A stretch of 64,000 bases of DNA, from positions 1-64,000 of the forward strand of contig NZ_VRTT01000011.1 of NCBI RefSeq assembly GCF_008017805.1. The letters run 5' to 3'. The position numbers were made by a program, and so were the translations under genes. The notes beneath the pieces are model-generated. The model was not told where the DNA came from, made no database searches, and saw only the letters and a list, made by a program, of their open reading frames with translations. Origin of the DNA: Paenibacillus sp. N3.4 (GTDB lineage: Bacteria; Bacillota; Bacilli; Paenibacillales; NBRC-103111). Below, piece after piece: positions 8,860-18,307 of this stretch (positions are counted from its first letter, which is position 1; each line of letters opens with the position of its first letter).

Positions 8860-11800
8860 TTATTTCAAATCATTCACAAACTTCAGCAAGTAATTCGCAG
8901 CTTCTTCAGGAATTTTCTTGCCTTTCTGCGCGTGGACTTCGTTGATGAAGGCACCAAACTGTTCATGCCGGAGCTTCGTTCCAAGCGAGTTAACAATACC
9001 TTGGCTGCCATTGCCGGTGACCCAAGCCTCGACGAGCCGGATCAGGCTATCCACTGTCACCTTGACGATAACAGTGGTTGCCGCCGTTCCGGAATTGCCG
9101 GCAGCATCGGTCGCATATGATGAAACGGCATTGTCACCTATGTTCAACAGATAGGCCGGGCTGTTCAGCAAAGGAGCCGAGCGGGAGCTGTAAACAACGC
9201 TGGATACGGCGTCCGTAGCGGTGCAGGTGACCGTTACCGTCTGATTGATGGTATATGTTCCCCCTCCGCTGATTTGAACGGTCGGCGCGGTTTGATCGAT
9301 TGAGAAGGTAGCTGTTTGGGACTGTTCCTTATTCCCAAACTGATCGGTCGATCGGAACGACAGCGTATAGAATCCATCTTCTTTTAAAACAAGCGCGTTC
9401 TGATATTTCGTCCAAGTGGCTCCTCCATCTAGGCTGTATACGGTTTCCGTAACGCTGGACTTGTCGTCCGTAGCACTCAGATTTACTTTAACATCGGTGA
9501 CGTACCAACCGTTCTGCTTCGTCCCTTCCAAAGCGGCTACGGTAATCGGAGGTGTATCATCCGTTACGATCCATTGAACCGTTCTGAATTTATTGGGATC
9601 TTTCGTTTCACCAATGCCGGAGCCCCACTCGATATACCCTTTGCGACCGGTGCCATCGTTATCATTAACAAGCAGCGAGAAGCTGAAGGCTCCCTGTTTT
9701 TCCGGCTTGATTGGTGCAAGCTCAGACCATGGAAGCGCGAGCTCATAGACCGTAACCTTCTGCACTTCATCACGCGAAACCTGCAAGGAACCGTTCGTTA
9801 TAAGCTCCCTGACACTGGTATTAGGCGATGAATAACGAAAGATTTGCGGCCCTTGTGGCGTCTGGGATAGCCCGTATTCATACCATCCCAAATTCTCTCC
9901 AGGAATACCCGCCATTGCAGCAAACTGGAGACTGTCATTTTTCCAAATTTCCGCTCCGCTTGTAGGCGTGTAATGCACATCGTCTTTGACTGTCGCAGTT
10001 AGATAGAAATGATCTGAATCCCAGTTCACCCATACGCTGCCGTCCAAATCCGAGGGTCCAGTATAATTTTGCATTTTTACCGTCCCTTGCGATAATTTAG
10101 CGACCGGCGGCGACGCTATGATCGCAGGGTCTGCCAAACCGTCAAGTTGTAATGTTCCGGGAAGAATCGGATTGAAATCCAACTTCCCTGCATAAACGAA
10201 AGATGCTTTTCCGTCAAATTGGACAGTCACTTGCGCTTGGTTACTGACACCGTAATTAAAACCGCTCAGCGGAATATCAAACGTCTTGGTGGTGTCTGGG
10301 GGAATCACATTGTTCAAATTCTGTGTGCCTGACTGGGTGCCGAACTGCCAATCGGCTTTTCGGACAGTTAGACCTTGCTGTTTGGAAAAGTTCTGAATTT
10401 GTATCTTCAATGCTTCAGCCTTCGTATTCACATCGGTAATAACAGGAATGATTCGCGCGCGGTAAGAAGGGAGTGTCTGAATGGCATGCTTCAGTCTTCC
10501 GATTCGGTTCCCGTTCACGGTCAAATCGCCTGTTACATAGCGAATGCCTTCCTGTCTCAATCCAGGCAGGGCGAACTGCTGCGACGTATTCTGACCTGCT
10601 CCCGCGTACAATGGATATGTCGCTCCTTCCACCGTAAATGAGGCGGCGAGAGGCGATGCGGATGTATTATTCGCTTCTACCTTAAGCGCAACAGGCTCGC
10701 CGGTTACCGCCTCTGTCCCCGTCACGGCGAACGTCGAATCAAGCGCAATGCCGTCGATGTCGCTTTGGATGTAAATGGGTTCGGCGGTTAACGTTATATA
10801 CACCTTGCCGTGAAGCGGTGTGAAGGTTTCCGTGTTCCCCATGATATCCGTGATTTGTATCGGCAAATTCGTTTGAATGGCTGCCTGCACAGGGCTATTA
10901 GCCCAGACGATCCTTAGCTTCCGGCCGTCTTTATCAAATCGGTAGCTGGTAATGCCCGTGTCGACGGCTTCCTGTTCAACGAACGAGGCGCCTAGCAATT
11001 CTCGAGTCATCGCCCCATAAGCCGCATAAGCGGGTTTTGGCGAGAACTGCCCTTTGAGGTCATCCTGATGGCGAATGAGGCCGAAATTATCTTCGCCATA
11101 GTCGGCTTGCATGCCATCATTCATCAAATCATACCAGAATATTTTCTCGACACCGGCACTCAACGCTTGCACATATGCTCGCACCAAATAATCCGCTTGT
11201 GCTTTTTCGTCTACTCCCCTTGTGTCGGTATGCCAGCCGACTTCCGTAATCCAAACCGGTTTGTCTTGTCCCTGATTATATTTCCGGATTAAGCTTTGCG
11301 CATCGAGCACGGCTTGCAACATGCCATCCGGCGTTCGATTGTACGGATGGATGGAAACGGTGTCCATGTACTGGAGCCCGCCGAGCCGGAATACCTCCTC
11401 CATCCAGGGGATGTCTACGTTCGATGCCATTCCGACAACCGTCACGTCCGATCTGGCGGCTTTCACCGTCTCGTAGGTCTTCTTCAGCAGCTTAAAATAA
11501 TAGTCCGGACGTGAGTCAGCGGGGCCGTTCCCTCGATCACCGAACCCTCCGTTAAACTCATTATAGACTTCCACCCATTCCATCTGGTTGCCATATAGGT
11601 CCAGCAAAGCCTTGCCATAATTGGCAAAACCCTGACGGCCTTCGTCCGAATAGGGCGTACTGTCCTGATCGTAAAACGGATTCGTAAAGTCAAGGGTGAT
11701 GAACGGCTTTAGGCCGTCTTGCTGCGTTTTCCGCATAAAGGCATCGCGGCCTGGCGGCTTCTGGTATTTCCCTTTTTCGTATTCGACATCTACCCAAGTA

Positions 11801-13332
11801 ATTTCGTCACGGAAATTTTTGGATCCGACGCGTTTCAATAATGTACTTAACTCAGGCGTCCATCCAGTACTTGTTCTTGCTAGGTGAGTGGATACCCCGA
11901 ATGGAGAGTTGTTCGCCAAAGTGGGGTCATCCGAGGCTAAGCGGGCAAACGAAATTTCTGCATTTTTGATCGTTTGACCATCCTTCTTCGCAGCAAGCGA
12001 AAGCTTATAATAACCAAGCTGCTGAATAGGAATCGTCAAATTCAATTGCCCATCCTGCACCCCCTCACTGCCTGCCAATACTTGATGATCCAAGTGGTCA
12101 TATACGCTCCAACTTACAGTATCTCCCCTTGTTACAAGAGGAAAAGCTGCAGACTCGTTCGCCAGAAAGATATTTCCCATTCGGGACTGCTCGATGGATA
12201 AATCCGGGAAGGTGGATGTGGTCACGATATTGTCCAAGCGAATGTCTCCGCTCGTTTTGCCCGCGATCAAGCCGGTCTTTTCTAGAATAAATCCGATTCT
12301 CTGGGCGGGACCATGCCATACCCCGTCGTTTGCCCCGTTATAATGTAGATAGCTCGTGCCGCTGTTGAACTTAAATATTTCTATTTTTTTCCAATTCCCA
12401 GTTGGCGTCACAGCGATTTTCTGCTGATGCACCTGCCCGGTCGAATCCGTCAACAGAACCAGAATGGCAGCAGCATCCGTTGTTTTCACCCAAAATCCAA
12501 GCTTCTTTATCTCCCGAGGAGAAAAATTTCTTCCTATCGAAACACTTTTGCCGGTACCGCTAAAATCTCCGCTCAACTTACCCGAAAAGCTTCCCTCCTT
12601 AAACACGGACGAATCCCGGACATATTCGCCTTTAGCTCCTGTTCCCAAGGTTGGTTTCCATATGTCAAAGGCGTTCTCGAAATTGCCGATCGCGGAATCC
12701 CATAGAGGCTCTTGCTGCGGAACCGTCGCAGATACATCATCGATCCATACATTCCCGCTTATTTTTCCACCGCTCAAACCACTCTTCTCTAACAAAAGCC
12801 CGATTCCCTGGGCAGGTCCATGCCACACCCCATCGTTGGCTCCGCCGAAATGAAGATAGCTTGTGCCTCCGTTAAATTTGGTGATCTCCATCTTCTGCCA
12901 GTTGGCATTTGACGCCACTGCAAGCTTCTGCTGATGCACCTGCCCGGTCGAATCCGTCACCCGAAGCACGATCGCAGAGGCGTCAGCTGTTTTAACCCAA
13001 AATTCAAGTTTCTGTATATCCATAGGAATAAAGTTTTTACTCACCGAGACATATGTGCCGCCGGCGCTAAAATCCCCGCGCAGCTTACCCGAATAGGTCC
13101 CCGACCTAAATACGGACGTATCCCGCACATATTCGCCTTTGGCTCCGGGAAACTCGGTTCCCAGGTTAAAATTCCAAAGCTCTTCATCGCTTTCAAATCC
13201 GCCAATCGTTGCATTTTGTAACGTATCTGCCGCATAAGCTGTTATATTTCCTAACGATAGTACTCCATTCCAAGACGAGATACACAAAAGCAGGACCAGC
13301 ATCGAGCTTACTATCCACTTTTTCGTTAACAA
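8860..13332 (-). CDS. Secreted multimodular glycoside hydrolase (GH39-like catalytic domain, CBMs, FIMAH)
   Basis: 1490 aa from a TTG start. Modules in order: signal peptide (1-35, cleavage near AYA-AD); two tandem jelly-roll binding modules of about 160 aa, each with GxWHGPAQ; a short beta domain; a TIM-barrel hydrolase (about 475-790); a CBM9-like module (about 1075-1255); an OmpL47/Ig-like pair; and a C-terminal FIMAH domain (FINEV...GKKI-EEAANYLL). The barrel has clan GH-A features: acid/base Glu592 in EVYNEFNGG and nucleophile Glu697 in WITEVGW. It probably cuts a plant cell-wall polysaccharide outside the cell; the exact family and substrate are not certain. The TTG is preferred over the upstream GTG because GGGAG is 9 nt away and both paralogues (24585, 41926) share this layout. 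It ends locus A. Confidence 0.85.
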   Translation of the reverse strand: MLTKKWIVSSMLVLLLCISSWNGVLSLGNITAYAADTLQNATIGGFESDEELWNFNLGTEFPGAKGEYVRDTSVFRSGTYSGKLRGDFSAGGTYVSVSKNFIPMDIQKLEFWVKTADASAIVLRVTDSTGQVHQQKLAVASNANWQKMEITKFNGGTSYLHFGGANDGVWHGPAQGIGLLLEKSGLSGGKISGNVWIDDVSATVPQQEPLWDSAIGNFENAFDIWKPTLGTGAKGEYVRDSSVFKEGSFSGKLSGDFSGTGKSVSIGRNFSPREIKKLGFWVKTTDAAAILVLLTDSTGQVHQQKIAVTPTGNWKKIEIFKFNSGTSYLHYNGANDGVWHGPAQRIGFILEKTGLIAGKTSGDIRLDNIVTTSTFPDLSIEQSRMGNIFLANESAAFPLVTRGDTVSWSVYDHLDHQVLAGSEGVQDGQLNLTIPIQQLGYYKLSLAAKKDGQTIKNAEISFARLASDDPTLANNSPFGVSTHLARTSTGWTPELSTLLKRVGSKNFRDEITWVDVEYEKGKYQKPPGRDAFMRKTQQDGLKPFITLDFTNPFYDQDSTPYSDEGRQGFANYGKALLDLYGNQMEWVEVYNEFNGGFGDRGNGPADSRPDYYFKLLKKTYETVKAARSDVTVVGMASNVDIPWMEEVFRLGGLQYMDTVSIHPYNRTPDGMLQAVLDAQSLIRKYNQGQDKPVWITEVGWHTDTRGVDEKAQADYLVRAYVQALSAGVEKIFWYDLMNDGMQADYGEDNFGLIRHQDDLKGQFSPKPAYAAYGAMTRELLGASFVEQEAVDTGITSYRFDKDGRKLRIVWANSPVQAAIQTNLPIQITDIMGNTETFTPLHGKVYITLTAEPIYIQSDIDGIALDSTFAVTGTEAVTGEPVALKVEANNTSASPLAASFTVEGATYPLYAGAGQNTSQQFALPGLRQEGIRYVTGDLTVNGNRIGRLKHAIQTLPSYRARIIPVITDVNTKAEALKIQIQNFSKQQGLTVRKADWQFGTQSGTQNLNNVIPPDTTKTFDIPLSGFNYGVSNQAQVTVQFDGKASFVYAGKLDFNPILPGTLQLDGLADPAIIASPPVAKLSQGTVKMQNYTGPSDLDGSVWVNWDSDHFYLTATVKDDVHYTPTSGAEIWKNDSLQFAAMAGIPGENLGWYEYGLSQTPQGPQIFRYSSPNTSVRELITNGSLQVSRDEVQKVTVYELALPWSELAPIKPEKQGAFSFSLLVNDNDGTGRKGYIEWGSGIGETKDPNKFRTVQWIVTDDTPPITVAALEGTKQNGWYVTDVKVNLSATDDKSSVTETVYSLDGGATWTKYQNALVLKEDGFYTLSFRSTDQFGNKEQSQTATFSIDQTAPTVQISGGGTYTINQTVTVTCTATDAVSSVVYSSRSAPLLNSPAYLLNIGDNAVSSYATDAAGNSGTAATTVIVKVTVDSLIRLVEAWVTGNGSQGIVNSLGTKLRHEQFGAFINEVHAQKGKKIPEEAANYLLKFVNDLK

Positions 13333-13362
13333 ATTAACCCACTCCCTCACATGGCACCTAAA

Positions 13363-13376
13363 TGAATACGCTTACC
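13363..13376 (-). promoter_or_regulatory. Weak catabolite-responsive element (cre) candidate
   Basis: Minus strand GGTAAGCGTATTCA matches the CcpA consensus TGWAARCGYTWNCW at 12 of 14 positions. It lies just upstream of the ribosome binding site of the glycosidase. Better matches precede both paralogues, which supports it. Confidence 0.35.
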
Positions 13377-13409
13377 TACCTAGGATTTGAAAACTCTCCG
13401 TTACCCCTT

Positions 13410-14702
13410 CTACAAACTGTCCGCGAGCCTGCAGCACATGCCGGATATGGGCCGCCCGTACGTCGCGCGTATTTTTGGCGTCGTTGCAACCATAATAGCC
13501 GCTGCTGTTCCTGCCGCCTCTCCAATGGCGCTGATCCCTGACATCACGCGGTATGAGCTATGCGCTTCATGCGTGCCGCTTATACATCGGGAGCTTAATA
13601 GAAGATTGCTAAAGCCTTTCGCAATGATAGAGCGATAAGGGATATGATAATATCCCGCTCCTCCGATCGGTACGAGCTTGGCTCCCCCGCCAAGCGGATC
13701 GTGAATATCCAGCTCATAAGCGCAGGCAGCCACCATGTCATCGAAGGTTTTGGCTGAGAGGCAATCTTCCTCCGTCAGCACGTAGTCTCCTGTAACTCGC
13801 CGCCCCTCGCGAACCCCCAGCTTAGAAGCCATGAAATCTACCTGTGCCTCGCAAAATGCCGGGTGCTGCCGAATGGCTTCCACCAACTCTCCGGCTTGTT
13901 TGATCCCTTCCTTCATGCCCGATTTAATTAAATCCTCAGACGTCGGATCCACTTCCGTTACTGCGGTTGAATTAAAGAGCAGCGCCTTTCCGTCCGGATA
14001 AGGAAAACACAATACGCTGAGTCTCGTATTGCTCGTGCGTCCTTCTTCCTTCATTCGCTGATAGATAACAGTAAGCTCCTGCCGAAGCGAGCGGATGCCT
14101 CCCCATGTCGTGAATGCCGGAATTCGCAGTAATTCCGGATCAAAGCCGCTCAGCTTGAAGGTAACGGTTGCAGACTGCATTCTCCCATCCAGCTCGCGTC
14201 CTATACGGTATTCCGCTCCAGCTAACGCGCTTAGGTTTCCATCGGCCGTAGCATCTAGAAATACCACCCCTCGCACTATTTCTTGCCGATTACCGTCAAG
14301 AAGCAGACTTTCTATGGTTCCGTCTTCCACATATACTCGCTTCACCGTTGTACCAGTCCAGACCGTTAACGTCGTTTCAGCCTCCAGCAACGCTTCGTAA
14401 GTTGCCTTCAGCTCCCCTTCATCATAAGTGGGGACCATCTCTTCTTCACCGAACAGGCCGATATGGCGATATGCTGAAGGAAAGAGCTCTCGATGAATAC
14501 CATTATTGATGACTCGACCGCTGTAATCCCTAAACTTGCATACAAGAGAAACCGCGGAATGAACGCCGGTCCCTCCGATTTCATTCATTTGTTCAATGAG
14601 AAGCACCTTCGAACGCATACGCGCAGTAGCCAAAGCCGCACAGATGCCTCCTACTCCTGCTCCAACCACAATGACGTCATAATCATGACCTACTTGACCC
14701 AT
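13410..14702 (-). CDS. FAD-dependent oxidoreductase
   Basis: 430 aa. The N-terminal dinucleotide motif VIVVGAGVGGICAALATARM is a Rossmann GxGxxG for FAD. A FAD_oxidored-type body follows (VVFLDATADGNLSALAGAEY; later IPYRSIIAKGFSNLLLSSR). This family includes oxidoreductases often found beside sugar-use genes, but the substrate is unknown. No signal peptide, so cytoplasmic. The ATG at 14702 follows GGGAGG; a longer reading begins at 14729 without a site. It lies between the PL22-like lyase and the big glycosidase of locus A, suggesting a role in converting the released sugar or uronate (inference). Confidence 0.8.
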   Translation of the reverse strand: MGQVGHDYDVIVVGAGVGGICAALATARMRSKVLLIEQMNEIGGTGVHSAVSLVCKFRDYSGRVINNGIHRELFPSAYRHIGLFGEEEMVPTYDEGELKATYEALLEAETTLTVWTGTTVKRVYVEDGTIESLLLDGNRQEIVRGVVFLDATADGNLSALAGAEYRIGRELDGRMQSATVTFKLSGFDPELLRIPAFTTWGGIRSLRQELTVIYQRMKEEGRTSNTRLSVLCFPYPDGKALLFNSTAVTEVDPTSEDLIKSGMKEGIKQAGELVEAIRQHPAFCEAQVDFMASKLGVREGRRVTGDYVLTEEDCLSAKTFDDMVAACAYELDIHDPLGGGAKLVPIGGAGYYHIPYRSIIAKGFSNLLLSSRCISGTHEAHSSYRVMSGISAIGEAAGTAAAIMVATTPKIRATYGRPISGMCCRLADSL

Positions 14703-14865
14703 ACTTCCCTCCCAAGTCTCATTCATCATTATTAAAAAAAGCTACTGACACATGCCTGTATACCCATAGCAAAATAACTCCCTACCAAACCATCATATTT
14801 ACATGCACGGTTTGATTTCGGAAATCGCTTTCTTTTTTGGGTTGTAGCCTTCACTGTCCCTCGCT

Positions 14866-14890
14866 CCCGCATGCTCCTTGATCATGCGGG
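14866..14890. terminator. Hairpin after the first PL22-like gene
   Basis: Perfect 8-bp stem CCCGCATG / CATGCGGG with a 9-base loop, 29 bp past the gene stop. There is no clear U-tract, so it may be an attenuating or RNA-stabilising hairpin. A very similar one follows the second PL22-like gene. Confidence 0.45.
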
Positions 14891-14918
14891 TACCCCTGCA
14901 TAGAACTCATGACTCACT

Positions 14919-16013
14919 CTACTTACGATCATTTATGTCCATAATGCCGACCCAGAGTACATCATGCTCATCCGAAAATGTGAAGGTGACCTTCCGGCTG
15001 TCCGGACTAAACGATGGATGCGGGTGTCCAGGATGCATCCCACGACAGGGCAGCTCGCATAGCAGCTCGGACTGTTTCGTAGCCATGTTGATAAGCACGA
15101 TTTTGGAAATACCAGGCTCCTGTGTATCCGCCGCCGCATATCGGCCGTCTGGACTGATGCCCACATGCCAATACCTGTAATCTCCGTTAATGAACTCGTA
15201 CCGCTCGCCCCCGCGATCCACGAAATATACGCCTGTCGGTTTATCCGGGCTATGCGGATATTTCACGAAGTACAGTCCGCTGCCGTCGAACGCCCACATC
15301 TCGTGCCCAACATATTCAACTGGCCGTCCGCTCTCCTCCTTCTTCTGCGAAAAAAGGTTGCGCTTGTCTCCTGTTCGCGTATCGACCACCCAGATCCGAT
15401 CCGGAATATGCTCCGTAGCGCCCTCATGGGAAAAGAATACCTGACCCGGATCAACTGGATTGATCATGGCATGATTCGCCACCGGATAAGGCCCCTCAAA
15501 TTGCGGACAAGCTACTTCGCGCACCTCCCCGCTCGCCGTATGGACGGTGCCAATCACCCAATTGGCTTCCCGAGACGAAGCATCCTCGGATGGACGAAGC
15601 TGCTCCTTCCAGTAGACGCCAAGCACCTTGCCATCATTCGTAATCGATAGGGGCCCAAAGAACGCGCAATGCTCTTCCAGCTTGCAAATCGTACGCCGTT
15701 CCCCGCTCCACGCATCAATTGCATACAACTCATTCTTGTCAAATAGATACAAGATATCATCACACGAAACGACCCCGCGTCCCCATTTCAGGCTTTCCTC
15801 CAGCAACTGCACATCACCCGTTTCCGTATCGAAACGCACGATGTTACCTGTCCACGTCTCCCGGTCCATATCCGTGTGTACGATCACATGTCTGCTGTTC
15901 GACAACCACGACATCGCCGTATAGTAGTGATGTCCCGTATCACCTCCTTCAGACCCAATCGCGAGGATTGGCAGCCCCGTGATTGTATCTGTAAACGATG
16001 TACTCTTCAGCAT
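14919..16013 (-). CDS. Oligogalacturonate lyase-like (PL22) beta-propeller enzyme, copy 1
   Basis: 364 aa. It is a seven-bladed propeller like Pectate_lyase22/Ogl, which splits short oligogalacturonates inside the cell. Family landmarks are VFFSHEG, EYVGHEMWAFDG, YWHVGISPDGR and GHPHPSFSPD. The last holds two metal-ligand histidines (His330, His332) matching Ogl; the Ogl glutamine three residues before is histidine here, so activity may differ. No signal peptide. The ATG at 16013 has AGGAGG 8 nt upstream; an earlier in-frame start overlaps that site. Two paralogues are at 25705-26799 and 46983-48089, each in its own importer locus. It sits after a broken AraC gene and before the FAD oxidoreductase. 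Confidence 0.85.
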   Translation of the reverse strand: MLKSTSFTDTITGLPILAIGSEGGDTGHHYYTAMSWLSNSRHVIVHTDMDRETWTGNIVRFDTETGDVQLLEESLKWGRGVVSCDDILYLFDKNELYAIDAWSGERRTICKLEEHCAFFGPLSITNDGKVLGVYWKEQLRPSEDASSREANWVIGTVHTASGEVREVACPQFEGPYPVANHAMINPVDPGQVFFSHEGATEHIPDRIWVVDTRTGDKRNLFSQKKEESGRPVEYVGHEMWAFDGSGLYFVKYPHSPDKPTGVYFVDRGGERYEFINGDYRYWHVGISPDGRYAAADTQEPGISKIVLINMATKQSELLCELPCRGMHPGHPHPSFSPDSRKVTFTFSDEHDVLWVGIMDINDRK

Positions 16014-16036
16014 CGTCCGTACCTCCTGTTGCATTC

Positions 16037-18305
16037 TTATTCGGCACCATCAACTTCGTCGGTTTCATTAGCACCATCGGCTTCTCTTAGCGACGCTTGC
16101 TCCCGCTCCCGATATTCACCTGGGGTAAATCCTGTACTTTTCTTAAAAATCCGCACGAAGCTGTTGACGTTCGTATAGCCGACCGCCCCCGATACATCGC
16201 GGATCAGCATATCGGAACCGGCGAGCAACTCCTTCGCTTTCCTCATGCGGATATCCATCAAATAATCAATGAAATTTCTTTCGCTCCTTGAATATGCGGC
16301 TCACATGCGACACGCTCAGCTTGAACTCGCTTGCCAAATAATTCAATGATAAATCGCTGTGCATATAGTGGGCGTCAATAAAAGCGGTGATCCGCTCGAC
16401 AACGTCATTTCGCTCTCTACTGCTTCGTCTCTCCTCAATTAGCACTGCATATCGGCCAAGCTGCTCGATGACGTAATCCGACAACTCATGGATGCTTTTA
16501 TACTGGCTCAGCAGATCAAATAGTCGATGCGATGGCGCCTCTTCAAGCAGTGTCGGATCGATCTCGCCTACCGCTTTAGCTGCCTTCATCATAAAATGCA
16601 CAACAAGCTGGCGAATCATATCAGGCGCAGCGCCGCTGCCAGCCATTTCGCCGAACCAACGCTCCGTCTGCTACGTCATCTTCTCGCCATCTGTCAGCCG
16701 CAGCGAGTCAACAATCCCATCCGTCATGCCAAGCAAGCGCATAAACTCCCCTCTCGCTGGCTCGCGAATATCTTCGCTGGAGATAATTGTGTTGCCGCCG
16801 AGAATCATTTTGTACGACAGTGCCGACATCGCGTCGTGAAACGAATGCTGAAGCGCGCCCAAATCTTGCGTCATGCGGCCTAATCCGATCGAAATCGTCT
16901 GTTTGAATTGTTCTTCCACATAGCTCTTGATCATCTCAGCAACCGCCAGCGCCCGCAGTAGATTCGCTTCCCCGTCCTCATCGTCAAAGCTGAGCACGAT
17001 AACGACCATGCCGTCCCGCGCTTCAATGGCGATCCCTCGGTACTCGGTGTTGATGATCTCCTCCGCCACATTACATAGCGCGTAGCTATATAAATGAAGA
17101 TCCTGCGGAGTGGCAATCCCCGATTTCCGATCGAACTCAGCAGCCATAGCGATATATTGCATCGCGTGCAGCGGAAATCCGATCGCTTCAAGGCTGGGCA
17201 ACAGCTCGCCCGGATTTTTGCGCGCGCCGATCAGCGCATCCATCACAAGCCGCCATTTGATAACCGGCTGTGTTTCACGCATTTGCCTGTACATGCGACT
17301 GCTGTCCGCCAAAATGTACGACAAGGAAACTTCGATGCCGCTGAATTCGTCGTCTGCCGTATGCTCATCTTTTCTTTCATATACGCCATACGCCTGCAGC
17401 TGTTTCGTCACACTCGAGAGAACCCGTTTCACAGGCCGGAACATCCAGCTGTTTAATACCATCGCCATGCCGCCTGCTAGAAGCAGAAGAATGATCGAAA
17501 TGCCAAACAATGTGTTTCGCACCTGGACCAGCGGCTTACTGAGCTCAGAATCGGACACCACGCTAATGATTTCCCAACCCGTATACGGACTCTTCATATA
17601 AAAGACGGTTCTGTTGATCCCATTTATTTTCGTACGGAACTGCCCTTCATCCCGCTCGTTCATTTCTTTCGACCAAAGCAACTCGCCTGTTTGCTTGCCA
17701 ATCAACAATTTATCAGAATGACTGAGGACCGTTCCTTGCGCATCCGCCAGAAATAAATAACCGAGAGAAGGATTGATCGCGCTTTTGATCAAATTATAAA
17801 TGGATCGCTCATCGACATTGAAAGCAACCGCGCCTTTCCGGTATCCTTCCCCATGTGTAAGCGGATAGAGCGAATGAGCGTCATGACGTTGTGCCGAATG
17901 TTGCCCGATTCGTCGATGGACAGCTTTCGTGTGCCGATCCACTGATAAAAGCCTTTGTATCGCTCGAATGCACTAATCCATTGATAATCGGGGCCTGGAT
18001 CCGGCGTTTGAAACGAGTTCGTCTGCGACCAGCGCTTCTTCGCATAGGAATACAGATCGATTGAAAAAATGGTATCATTGCTCATCAGCATATCGCCGAT
18101 TCGGTTGTTGATATTGATCGTATCCTGCTGGTCAGCAGCATCATCCTCCATAAACGTCCTCATATCACGGCTGCGCAAAAATTGCATCGCCTCCGAGTCG
18201 ATCGCCTTCAGCACCAACAGCAGCTTACCGTTTACCTCGTGGAGCAACGACATGTTCGTTTGCTCGACTTCTGCCTGCAGATGATCGGTCGTGATGAAAT
18301 AGCCA
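16037..18305 (-). pseudogene. AraC-family regulator with Cache sensor, truncated and multiply broken
   Basis: Remnant of a roughly 750-aa membrane AraC regulator like those at 21989 and 50278. The pieces read in order: extracellular sensor (to about 17789), second membrane segment and middle domain (17870-16671), then two helix-turn-helix pieces. There are three lesions: a frameshift near 17861-17870 (RSI / PLTHGEGYRK), an in-frame TAG at 16673-16671, and a frameshift near 16262-16270 (FKER / NFIDYLMDIR). The 5-prime end with the first membrane segment is missing. The remnant frame begins right at the stop codon of the upstream solute-binding protein gene, so a deletion joined the two. It may once have controlled the lyase gene just downstream. 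Confidence 0.85.
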
Positions 18306-18307
18306 CA